Of a stretch of 64,000 bases of DNA, positions 50,530 through 58,576 are shown in pieces (position 1 is the first letter of the stretch; the number at the start of each line of letters is the position of its first letter). This DNA is from an uncultured Methanoregula sp. (GTDB taxonomy: Archaea; Halobacteriota; Methanomicrobia; Methanomicrobiales; Methanospirillaceae). The stretch spans positions 1,241,539 through 1,305,538 of the forward strand of contig NZ_OY763919.1 in NCBI RefSeq assembly GCF_963667735.1, written 5' to 3'. The notes under the pieces are model-generated. The model did not search any database. It was not told the origin of the DNA and was given only the letters and a program-made list of their open reading frames with translations. The translations under genes and the position numbers were made by a program.

Positions 50530-52290
50530 ATGAACAACCAGAAATCAGGATCTCGAATCAGGACCGCGTGGATACCTCTTGCCATTGTTTTTTTTCTCCT
50601 GGTATCCAGTATCCCTCCTGCAGCAGCAGATGACAGCTCCACTGCACTCGGGGTCTTCCCGGGAAAATACGATATTAGCAACATGGCTTTTGCAAACCAG
50701 CCGACCGGGTATTATTACTTCAAGTTCACCCAGGGAGGCACCGGCGGGCTCAATGCTCTCCACATTGCATCGACTGCAACAACCGCGCCCCCGAATTATG
50801 GCGATGTTTCCACTACCAAATCCCAGTCCGGCACGTTCTATGTCACGGAGACCGGAGGTAGAGGCTACCAGGACAAGGCCATTCTCCTGGTTGCCGTGAA
50901 CGGCAATATTCCTGAAAATTTTGCAATCCATATAAAATCCAGCGGGTATTCCTGGACTCCGTCAGGCGAACTGGGCAAACAACCCGATCTTGCAAACATA
51001 ACCTACCTTCCCGGGGCCATTGATACTACTTTTACCAAGTCCCAGTTCGTCTATGGATCGCAGACCTGGAAACCTGCCGGGAGCAATCCCCCTGCCGATT
51101 ACCCGCTCTATTACGGGCAGGATACGAGCGACACCACCAACAAGTTCAAGCTTATGTTCGTGGATCTCAAGGCAGGTCCGCTCGGACCAAATGGGGCGAT
51201 CGACCTGTCCAAGCTCAACGACAATGGGGCGGTGAAAGTCGAGTACACGATCGAGAACCTGGATACGGTAGCGACTTTCAACGTGTATGCCTGGAACCTG
51301 AATACCAACCAGGGAAAAGGTATTTCCTGGACGAACATGCTTGTCGGGTCCTCCGGGTGCAGCGGGTATACTGTTCTCGGGCCGCTGTATGCAAACCGGG
51401 CCTCCGAATTCCCGACAGCTCCCGGCAGTGCACCGGTATATAATGCACCTTCGCCCGATTTCAAGGCAAATGTGACCTCGGGTGCAGCGCCCCTCCTCGT
51501 CCAGTTCACCGATACCACCTATCCCCAGCAGCTTCGGACCTGGTCCTGGGACTTCGGCGACGGGAACACGTCCACCGAGCAGAACCCGGTACATACCTAC
51601 CTGTCTTCGGGAACGTATACCGTTGCCCTGACCGGGACAAGCGGCCAGGGGATCAGCGGCACGAAGACCCAGGCCGGTTACATAACCGTCGGGTCCGGGT
51701 CGGGATCGAAAAGTTCGTATCTCGATGACAGCAGCGGGATTGTCCCGGGCATCAGCACCGGTGAGGCCGGTAACACCACCTCCGGCATCAGCGCGGTAAC
51801 CCCCAGGGTCCGGTTCTCGGCAAATACTACCACCGGCGTTCCCCCCCTTGTTGTCCGGTTCCTGGACACCTCGACCGTCCAGAATGCTTCCTCCTGGTCC
51901 TGGGACTTTGACGGGGACGCTGTTCCGGACAGTACCGAGAAGAACCCCGAGTTCGTCTTCCGGCAGGTCGGGAATTATACCGTGAACCTGGCCGTGACCA
52001 CGGATGCAGGAACGGTATACAATCTTACGCGCCCCGACTACATCCGGGTAACGGTGGTTCCCGCATCCGAAGGCAGCGGGTGGGTCTCCTCCGACCAGTA
52101 CGATGCCGGGCAGGCGTCCGGCGGATCCGGCCAGCCGCAGGCCGGCCCGGTTATGACAAAAGCGACAGCAGCGCCTGCGAAGAGTTCAGGTGGGAATCCT
52201 CTCGGGACGAAAGTGGCCGAGACCCTCCTCGACACGGTGATCGTTGTCGGAGTTGTCGGGGCCGGAGTGATCTTATGGAAGAAGATGTGA
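50530..52290 (+). CDS. DUF3344-like and PKD-domain surface protein
   Basis: The 586-residue protein has a signal peptide (residues 12-35, ending PPAAADD) and a DUF3344-like domain at about 40-275 (GLNALHI.., [57 protein letters not shown]). Two PKD domains (about 310-390 and 425-505, each with [20 protein letters not shown] signatures) and a C-terminal membrane helix (about 562-584) follow. It is anchored on the outside. The next gene, an ABC ATPase, starts within it by 16 bases, so the surface protein is translationally coupled to cytosolic partners, an unusual arrangement. Confidence 0.8.
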   Translation: MNNQKSGSRIRTAWIPLAIVFFLLVSSIPPAAADDSSTALGVFPGKYDISNMAFANQPTGYYYFKFTQGGTGGLNALHIASTATTAPPNYGDVSTTKSQSGTFYVTETGGRGYQDKAILLVAVNGNIPENFAIHIKSSGYSWTPSGELGKQPDLANITYLPGAIDTTFTKSQFVYGSQTWKPAGSNPPADYPLYYGQDTSDTTNKFKLMFVDLKAGPLGPNGAIDLSKLNDNGAVKVEYTIENLDTVATFNVYAWNLNTNQGKGISWTNMLVGSSGCSGYTVLGPLYANRASEFPTAPGSAPVYNAPSPDFKANVTSGAAPLLVQFTDTTYPQQLRTWSWDFGDGNTSTEQNPVHTYLSSGTYTVALTGTSGQGISGTKTQAGYITVGSGSGSKSSYLDDSSGIVPGISTGEAGNTTSGISAVTPRVRFSANTTTGVPPLVVRFLDTSTVQNASSWSWDFDGDAVPDSTEKNPEFVFRQVGNYTVNLAVTTDAGTVYNLTRPDYIRVTVVPASEGSGWVSSDQYDAGQASGGSGQPQAGPVMTKATAAPAKSSGGNPLGTKVAETLLDTVIVVGVVGAGVILWKKM

Positions 52291-53135
52291 TGGCATGTCC
52301 TGCGGGGGAGTCCGGGGGCCGGTCCCGAAGGCCTGATCCTGATGGCGCACGAAGGGAGTCGTCTGCCATCACGACAATAACCGTCCTGCCCGGGAAGGCC
52401 CGGGACGGGAGCAGGGAAGCGTTTGAGGAGATAACGATCCGGGCCGGGGACATGATCTCGATCGTTGGTCCCACCGGGTCCGGGAAGACCGCGCTCATCA
52501 ACGATATCGAGATCTTTGCCTGCGGGGACACGGTGACCGGGCGGACCGTTCTTGTCAACGGTGAAGTGCCCCCCGACGAGATGGTCCGGGACCCGGCAAA
52601 GAAACCTATTGCCCTCATCACCCAGAACACCAAGTGCCTTGCGGATCTCACGGTCGGCGAGTTCCTGGATATGCACGTGAAAGCCCGGAGGATCATAGAC
52701 GCGTCCCGGATCGAGGGCACCATCCGGCTCGCGAACGAGTTTACCGGTGAGAAGATCGCAGGGACTATGCGCATGACCGCACTCTCGGGGGGGCAGACCC
52801 GCTCGCTCCTGATAGCAGATGCCATCTTCATCAGCAGTGCGCCCATCATCCTCCTTGACGAGGTGGAGAGCGGGGGCATCTTCAAGGAGAACGTGATAGC
52901 CTCCCTCAAAAGCAACAACAAGGCAGTCCTCTTTGTCACGCACGATCCGCTCCTCGCTCTCCTCTCGGACCGGCGGATCGTGATGCGGAACGGGGCCGTG
53001 GAGACGATCCTTGAGCCGGGCGGCCGGGAGAAGAAGATCCTCTCGGAGATCTCTTCCATGGACGGGTACCTGTCCCGCATGCGGGAGAGGATCCGGGCAG
53101 GGGAACTTCTGGACGGGGAGGTGCTCCAATCATGA
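52275..53135 (+). CDS. ABC-type ATPase coupled to the surface protein
   Basis: The ATG at 52275 is preceded by GGAGTGATC, a good ribosome site; a second ATG at 52290 overlaps the stop. The 286-residue protein has Walker A GPTGSGKT (about 65), a D-loop and signature LSGGQTR (about 170), Walker [12 protein letters not shown] (about 192) and switch His in VLFVTHD (about 218). There is no transmembrane partner next to it. It could drive a transporter encoded elsewhere or act as a cytosolic ATPase in metal or cofactor insertion. Confidence 0.78.
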   Translation: MEEDVMACPAGESGGRSRRPDPDGARRESSAITTITVLPGKARDGSREAFEEITIRAGDMISIVGPTGSGKTALINDIEIFACGDTVTGRTVLVNGEVPPDEMVRDPAKKPIALITQNTKCLADLTVGEFLDMHVKARRIIDASRIEGTIRLANEFTGEKIAGTMRMTALSGGQTRSLLIADAIFISSAPIILLDEVESGGIFKENVIASLKSNNKAVLFVTHDPLLALLSDRRIVMRNGAVETILEPGGREKKILSEISSMDGYLSRMRERIRAGELLDGEVLQS

Positions 53136-53839
53136 AACTGCTCATCTTTGCCGGCCCCCCGAGCGCCGGGAAGACCGCGGTCATCCGGCAGATCATCCGG
53201 CAGCTCCAGGGCGAGTACGCAATCGCCTTTCTCAAGATCGATGTCGTGCGGGCTTTCGAAGACGAGGAACTCTCAAAAGAGTTCGGGATCCCGGCAAAGA
53301 AGGTCTACTCGGGCGATGTCTGCCCGGACCATACCGGGATCCTCGTGCTCCGGGATGCCATCACCTGGGCCGACGATCTCGGTGCCGGCATCCTGATCGT
53401 GGAGAGCGCCGGACTCTGCCTCCGGTGCACGCCCTATACTACGCAGTCGCTCGGGATTGTCGTGCTCTCGGCAGTGGGGGGGACGAACAGCCCCCTGAAG
53501 ATGGCGCCGATGATAGCGCTTGCCGATATTGCAGTCGTGACCAAGGTCGACCTGATCTCCCAGGCGGAAAAGGAGGTGTTCCGGGAGCGGGTGCGGGAAG
53601 TTGCGCCCCGGGTGGATATCATCGAGACCAACGCGGTGCAGGGAACCGGCCTCCGCTTCCTGATGAAAGCGATCCGGGCCATGCCCGGGATTCTCGACCC
53701 GGGCACGATCGTGCTCCGGGGCATGCCGCCCCTTGCGGTCTGCACCATCTGTGCCGGGAAGAAGGAGATCGGGTGGCAGAATCATTTCGGGATCCTGAAG
53801 GCACTCGACGGTGCCGACGACCTGTACCGGGGAGAGTGA
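53132..53839 (+). CDS. HypB/G3E-like P-loop GTPase
   Basis: The 235-residue protein has Walker A GPPSAGKTAVI near residue 8, a GILIVESAGLCLRCTPYTTQ segment (about 88-105), a guanine-specificity TKVD near 134 and a Cys-bearing end (AVCTICAGKKEIGWQNHFG). This pattern is like HypB/UreG/CooC-type metallochaperone nucleotidases that load nickel or another metal. CLRCTP, VCPDHTG and CTICAGKK could ligate metal. ATGA overlap with the ATPase gene. Confidence 0.75.
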   Translation: MKLLIFAGPPSAGKTAVIRQIIRQLQGEYAIAFLKIDVVRAFEDEELSKEFGIPAKKVYSGDVCPDHTGILVLRDAITWADDLGAGILIVESAGLCLRCTPYTTQSLGIVVLSAVGGTNSPLKMAPMIALADIAVVTKVDLISQAEKEVFRERVREVAPRVDIIETNAVQGTGLRFLMKAIRAMPGILDPGTIVLRGMPPLAVCTICAGKKEIGWQNHFGILKALDGADDLYRGE

Positions 53840-53843
53840 GAAG

Positions 53844-54704
53844 ATGGTGTGGGAGCCCCCCGGCCGGAACTGTGCAGCCTGCGGGTGTCCTTCGTGTGGG
53901 GAGTTCATAGCGCTTGCCCGGCAGGGAAAGAAAGAGCTTGCCGGCTGCCCGTACTATCCCCGGCGCGAGAACCCGATCCGGGCCCCTTCTGATCCGGCCC
54001 CCTCCGGCCGGGATCTGCTCGGGTTCGATTACGATTTTATCGTGCGGCCGTTTCAGGGCGAGCCGTCCGCCCGGCGCCACATCCATCCCTTCCGTGCCGA
54101 CCTCGTGGACCGGTGGGGCATCGTACCGGGCGACATCCTCCGGGGCCGGCCCATCGAACCCGCGTGTCCCATCCAGCACGTGCTCCGGGTCATCTCTGCT
54201 GACCCCGTGACCGGCATCCTCTCCTGCCACACGGTCGGGCCGGCGGCTGCCCGGTCGGCTGCGGCGGTCTACGATATCCGGGCCTACCACGAGATCGGTT
54301 TCGAGGGCATTGCGGAGACAGTCCGGCACGAGCCGGTTGTCGGGTTCCGGATGCGTTTTTTGCCGAAAAACTGCATGCGCCAGATGGTCCACTCGGGAGT
54401 TGTCCATATGGTTCTGAACAAATCGTCCGGCACGCACGTGCTCATCGAGGACATCCAGATGCACGGGAAACGGGAGAAACTCAAGGACATCACCATCCGG
54501 CCCGGCGATTCGGTCTCCATCGAGGATGTATCGGGGGTCCGGAAGACGGTCCTCATCGAAGGCATCCGGGCCCATGCTTCGGACGGGACCGTGCTCGAAC
54601 GATCCCGGGAAGATGGCGGACAGGGCGGGCGGGGATGCGGCAACGGATCCGGCCGGCGCCACCGGCACGGTCCCGACGGGCATCGGCATGAAGACGATGA
54701 CTGA
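53844..54704 (+). CDS. Fe-S protein with a His-rich C-terminal tail
   Basis: The start at 53844 has GGGGAGAGTGAG upstream. The 286-residue protein opens with an Fe-S-type CAACGCPSCGEFIALARQGKKELAGCPYY motif (C10, C13, C15, C18, C34), the pattern seen in RnfB/CdhE-type [4Fe-4S] domains. A mixed alpha/beta domain with CPIQHVL (about 109) follows, and the tail is Gly/Arg/His-rich with RRHRHGPDGHRHEDDD, a metal-binding tail as in HypB or CooJ. It ends the four-gene run. Role in metal handling is inferred from the Cys and His motifs. Confidence 0.7.
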   Translation: MVWEPPGRNCAACGCPSCGEFIALARQGKKELAGCPYYPRRENPIRAPSDPAPSGRDLLGFDYDFIVRPFQGEPSARRHIHPFRADLVDRWGIVPGDILRGRPIEPACPIQHVLRVISADPVTGILSCHTVGPAAARSAAAVYDIRAYHEIGFEGIAETVRHEPVVGFRMRFLPKNCMRQMVHSGVVHMVLNKSSGTHVLIEDIQMHGKREKLKDITIRPGDSVSIEDVSGVRKTVLIEGIRAHASDGTVLERSREDGGQGGRGCGNGSGRRHRHGPDGHRHEDDD

Positions 54705-55522
54705 TCCGGCGTACCGGTGAAACTCCCCGGAGACGGGCCCCGGTTTTATTCCGGAGCCGGGGGAGTTTCTCCCGGTGCCCCTGCACACCGGAAAGTAAAT
54801 TGATATATATTAATTTTTTACAAAATTCAATTTAATTTAATTAACTTTTAATAGTTGTACGAAGCATGGGTACCTGATAATACAGGCTGCCGGTCTATGA
54901 CCCCACAGGTACGTCCCGGGAAGGTAAATTCCCCGGTCGATGTATCCTGTCGCTCAACCAAGCTGACCGACTGTGTTATCAGCGAGAACAGGCAGGTATT
55001 ACATTCAATTGCTAACATGGGCTTGATCCTTCATCTCTACCCAACCGGCAAGTCCGAAAAACATCATCCGGGAACCGGCACATGTTCACCCTGTGGCCGG
55101 TTCCTGCAATTGTGGGAAATTTTTCAACGGAGATCGTATTGTAAATGCCAGGGATCTACCGGCCGGACCCGCCGCGGGAATGCCGGCCGGCTTCCCGATG
55201 ATATCAGAACAATGCCATAACTTCCACCCCCGTCACGATCCTGGCGGGGGCAACGTACCGGCCGGGGAATCCACCGGAAGACGGTCCAGTCTGCACCAGG
55301 ATAAAAGACCGGAACCTGGCGGATGCAACCCGGCCGTACGGGTGCCCGAGAGCGACAACAGGGTACGGCATCCCGGAAATGTACCTGAAATGGATTGATC
55401 GTATGCATCCCGCAAGAGAAGAAAGAGCAGGGAAACCATTGTCCTGCACCGGCGGGGACGACAAGAGCCTGCGGCTGCGACCCGGATCAGCGGCAGCGGC
55501 ACTTCACCGGTTATCCCTGAGG
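54705..55522. other. Gene-poor region, possible promoter remnant of a DUF3344-type gene
   Basis: An AT-rich stretch at 54795-54860 resembles the leaders of the surface-protein genes at 50530 and 56918, ending in GTACGAAGCATGGG, but no DUF3344 frame follows. The rest is G/C-rich and has no convincing gene. A decayed surface-protein gene is possible, not shown. Confidence 0.3.
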
Positions 55523-55717
55523 ATGTGCCCGAAGTGCAGCTCGAAATTCCGCCCGGACCCGGGGTATCACGGTCCGGTGTTATGCCCGGAATGCAGGGAG
55601 AACTTTGTCCGGAACTGCAGGGAATGCAACCGGCCGTACCGGATCGATATCCACCCGGGTTTCAGCGGCTTGTGCCCGACCTGTTATTATATCGTGTACG
55701 ACGATGACGGGGACTAG
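55523..55717 (+). CDS. Small zinc-ribbon protein
   Basis: The 64-residue product from ATG at 55523 has four CxxC pairs: CPKCSSKF, CPECRENF, CRECNRPY and CPTCYYIV, with aromatic residues between. It would bind two zinc ions and probably contacts nucleic acid or protein. TGAGG precedes the start. A longer upstream reading is less likely. Confidence 0.6.
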   Translation: MCPKCSSKFRPDPGYHGPVLCPECRENFVRNCRECNRPYRIDIHPGFSGLCPTCYYIVYDDDGD

Positions 55718-56004
55718 CCCGGCTTCCGGAGATTCCGGGACGGTTCCTGGAACACGGGATTGCCCCTGGTAACGGTTACACGTTTCGTTAACGCTTTTCA
55801 TACCCCCGGCAGCGGGATTTTATTCAAACGGTTTTACGGTTTCTCTCTCCCGTACTGCCCGGGCAGAAGAGCCGGGCCCCTGCCTGGTTGTTTCCTGGCA
55901 ATAAAACGCCGGAAGAGACAGATTCGCTTTCATATAATAGTAATGATACAATGTTACCCAAAGTATTATACATCAGGCAGATGCATGGACAGATGGTGAA
56001 GACC

Positions 56005-56214
56005 ATGAAGATCAGTGCGCGAAACCAGATTGCGGGCACCGTGAAGTCTATCAAGAAGGGCCCGGTCAGTACCGAAGTCGTGATCACCATTGCCGGCGGC
56101 AATGAGATCGTCTCATCGATCACCACCCATTCGGCAGAACACCTGAAACTGCACGAGGGATCGAAAGTCTATGCCATCATGAAGGCTTCCGAAGTGATGG
56201 TCGGGATCGATTAA
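56005..56214 (+). CDS. mop: Molbindin, second copy
   Basis: The 69-residue protein is a Mop/TOBE domain almost identical to the 41054 copy, differing at about eight positions (for example LKLHEGSKVYAIM against MNLREGMTVYAIM). GGTGA precedes the ATG. Two copies in one window on opposite strands suggest redundancy or separate regulation. Confidence 0.9.
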   Translation: MKISARNQIAGTVKSIKKGPVSTEVVITIAGGNEIVSSITTHSAEHLKLHEGSKVYAIMKASEVMVGID

Positions 56215-56335
56215 TCATCTCTTTTTTCCGGATCCGGTAAAAACAGTTCCGGCACGATCCAGCGGGGAGCTTACCCTGGTGGGAAGTGCATTATCCATCA
56301 GGGTTTACAAAAAAAGGGTAAGCTGGAGGAGTACT

Positions 56336-56602
56336 TCAGGGATCTGTCCTGATATTCCGGTTGTAATACCCGATTCCATCCGGGGTTATAACGTAACTGT
56401 TGCCGAGCCTCTCCGATGTATCGCGTGCATTCCGGATGAGGCCGTATTCGAGAAGCGTTCCCAGGTGCACGACAAGAGCACTGACATCCATGTCCGCAAA
56501 TGCATGGTGGATTGCGCTGATGATCACAGGAGTTGCGGGATCTCCTTTGCCTAACGTAACGATGGCTGCGAGGACCATCTCCTCATTTTTTGTCAGTCTC
56601 AT
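56336..56602 (-). CDS. Small winged-helix transcription regulator
   Basis: The 88-residue protein begins MRLTKNEEMVLAAIVTLG and has a helix-turn-helix shape (ITLGKGDPATPVIISAIHHAF, then VHLGTLLEYGLIRNARD), ending with a wing (NSYVITPDGIGYYNR). It belongs to the PadR/MarR-like winged-helix type by pattern. Target unknown. The longer reading to 56656 lacks support. It is next to the second molbindin and the DUF3344 gene. Confidence 0.6.
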   Translation of the reverse strand: MRLTKNEEMVLAAIVTLGKGDPATPVIISAIHHAFADMDVSALVVHLGTLLEYGLIRNARDTSERLGNSYVITPDGIGYYNRNIRTDP

Positions 56603-56835
56603 CAGGATCACGTGTACCCGGACCGTATTTACCCTGATCGTAGGGATCCCGGTCATCCTCTGCCATGCTGCCAGGGACTACACCCGCCGGCCCGGGATAG
56701 TGCAGGGATTGTGGGATCCCACATATGGTAATCCGGGAAATAGTTTATCAACGGCGCCGGGTGAGCATACCGGCCGGTATTTTTGAAAATATATCAAATA
56801 CAAAAATATATGTGCCCGTTCGATCAAGTGAAAAA

Positions 56836-56874
56836 CGTTAACAATTTGGTTTAATTAAATTAAAATTGTTAACG
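56836..56874. promoter_or_regulatory. 12-base inverted repeat flanking the TATA region of the DUF3344 gene
   Basis: CGTTAACAATTT (56836-56847) and its exact reverse complement AAATTGTTAACG (56863-56874) are separated by 15 bases of AT-rich sequence containing TTTAATTAAATTA, a likely TATA box. The arms each contain GTTAAC, the same hexamer as the element before the ECF operon. The centre-to-centre distance of the GTTAAC cores is 31 bases, about three turns. Confidence 0.6.
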
Positions 56875-56917
56875 CCCGGCGGGGCAGTGCCCTGCAGGGA
56901 ATGAACGAGGTAATCGT

Positions 56918-57793
56918 ATGAGAACAACAACCATGAGAACAACCAGATTATGGTGGATGGCTGCAGTTGCCCTCCTCCTCTTTGTCGCCATTGCGGTGAT
57001 ACCGGTGGCGGCAGATACTCCGTGGTCGGGTTATAAGGACATTAACATCAAAAATGCAAATGGCATCAGGTTCGATAAAAATTCCAATGAGATGTATTAC
57101 TACAAACTCGGCGGCGGCGGCCTCAATGCCCTGCACATCACGCACGATCCAATAAATGTCCCGAGCGGGGCTTTCAACAAGACTACATCAACAAGCGGGA
57201 CATTCTGGCTGTCGGACACCGGGGGACGGGGTTTTGACGACGATGCAATCCTCTTCATTGCGGTAAACGGGACCCCGGACTCCAATTTCAAAGTCCACAT
57301 AACGTCGAGCGGCTACAACTGGACACCCACAGGCGCCCTTAACCAGCTGCCGGCTATCGGGAATATCGCGTACAATGCATCAGCGGTGAGCAACGCGGAA
57401 TTCAGTATGGCGGATTTCACGCAAAATGACGATTCAGATAACATTGATACCTACTGGAGACCTTCGACCTCAGCTACATTCCCGGTCTTCAACGGCCAGA
57501 ACATGGCCGATACTGCGGTGAACAATTTCAAGTTTATCCCGGTTGATCTCAAGGTCGGCATCATCGGGACGAATGCGAACAGCACGTACAATGGTTCGTT
57601 GATCGATCACGGTGCTGTCAAGGTCGATTATACCATAGCGGGCATCCCGACCAACGCTGTCGTAGCGTTCAACGCATATGCATGGTGCAACCAGTCCAAC
57701 CAGGGACAGGGTATATCATGGACAAACAGTGTGAACACATCTGCGCAGGGTCCGGGCAGCAGTTACAGCGGATGGTTAGTCGATCCCGTCTAA
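56918..57793 (+). CDS. Secreted DUF3344-like protein
   Basis: The 291-residue protein has GAGGTAATC upstream of the ATG and a signal peptide (residues 10-34, WWMAAVALLLFVAIAVIPVAAD). A single DUF3344-like domain follows: [13 protein letters not shown] (about 65), SGTFWLSDTGGRGFDDDAILFIAVNGTPDSNFKVHITSSGY (about 90-130), and the second half with ADFTQ..DTYWRPS, VNNFKFIPVDLKVG and VAFNAYAW. There is no PKD domain and no C-terminal anchor, so it is probably released or bound non-covalently. Confidence 0.8.
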   Translation: MRTTTMRTTRLWWMAAVALLLFVAIAVIPVAADTPWSGYKDINIKNANGIRFDKNSNEMYYYKLGGGGLNALHITHDPINVPSGAFNKTTSTSGTFWLSDTGGRGFDDDAILFIAVNGTPDSNFKVHITSSGYNWTPTGALNQLPAIGNIAYNASAVSNAEFSMADFTQNDDSDNIDTYWRPSTSATFPVFNGQNMADTAVNNFKFIPVDLKVGIIGTNANSTYNGSLIDHGAVKVDYTIAGIPTNAVVAFNAYAWCNQSNQGQGISWTNSVNTSAQGPGSSYSGWLVDPV

Positions 57794-58255
57794 TCCCCTG
57801 TGATTGCTCCCCACTATAATAACTTCCTTCTTTTTTTCACTCCGGGTACCGTTTCCCGTCTTTAGGAAAGCATTACCAACCAAAGAATGTTTCCGGGCTA
57901 CCCTCTTTCGGGTTGTGCGGCTCAAGGAGAAATTCCCCGGATTACCGGTGACACCGGGTTTTTCCGCGCTCCTACGCATTCTCCCGCGGTTGATCCGTTC
58001 CGGAACATTTATGTTAATGTTAAATTTTGAATTTATCACAAACATAAACTAAAAATAGTTTACGGTTTTGCTTTTTCCCGGGATTTTCTCCCATAGCGGA
58101 TTTCCGCGTACCAAAAAACGGGAACCCGGAAGATCCCGGTCCCGGCAAGGTCCGTTAGTTCAGGAAAAACGCCCAATTTATCAATCATTTTAATTTAACT
58201 TTAGTAAATGATAAAATAGAAATCTTTTACTTATGTGAGTTTCAATTTTGTCATA
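57794..58255. other. Intergenic region with hairpin and inverted repeat
   Basis: Near-perfect palindromes occur: 58045-58062 (TAAACTA-AAAA-TAGTTTA, likely terminator or operator) and a 7-base inverted repeat ATCATTT/AAATGAT at 58184-58212 with a 15-base spacer, equal to the spacer of the element at 56836. The AT-rich core at 58191-58205 is a TATA candidate for the genes that follow. Confidence 0.4.
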
Positions 58256-58444
58256 ATGTACAACAGGATCCGCTTTCTCAACCAGTTCATCAGCCTGCTC
58301 GTGCTGGGGTTCATAGTCCTTACGGGAACCCCGGATGCGACGGGACGCGTACCGCTCCCTGAACCCGCAATTGCAGACACTGCAATAAGGAATACCCCCC
58401 GGCCGGCCCCTGTGCCGGCTGCCGGCAGCACCGGGAATGTGTGA
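58256..58444 (+). CDS. Possible short membrane peptide ahead of the giant surface gene
   Basis: The 62-residue frame from the ATG at 58256 has a hydrophobic stretch (LNQFISLLVLGFIVL) and then a Pro/Ala-rich tail. It could be a leader or a separate secreted peptide. Only weak evidence; there is no close coupling to the next frame. Confidence 0.3.
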   Translation: MYNRIRFLNQFISLLVLGFIVLTGTPDATGRVPLPEPAIADTAIRNTPRPAPVPAAGSTGNV

Positions 58445-58448
58445 GACC

Positions 58449-58574
58449 ATGAACCGTACTGTATCTTCGTTCCGGGCAGGAGTTTGGGTGCTCATGAGTG
58501 GTCTCATGTTCATTGCTGCGCCAGCTACCCGTTGTGCCATCTGTTCCGGCGGAATTTTTCAGTGGAGAATGTAA
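58449..58574 (+). CDS. Possible 41-residue peptide upstream of the giant surface gene
   Basis: A short frame whose stop precedes the next ATG by two bases. The product has a membrane-like stretch (GVWVLMSGLMFIAAPA) and three cysteines. It could be translationally coupled, a remnant of a signal peptide, or chance. Confidence 0.3.
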   Translation: MNRTVSSFRAGVWVLMSGLMFIAAPATRCAICSGGIFQWRM

Positions 58575-58576
58575 AT

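Noticed and set aside
54855..55220. A 121-codon plus-strand frame
   Set aside because: TTG start, no ribosome site, and cysteine-rich but patternless product.
57776..58045. An 89-codon minus-strand frame after the DUF3344 gene
   Set aside because: It overlaps the DUF3344 stop and has no domain pattern.
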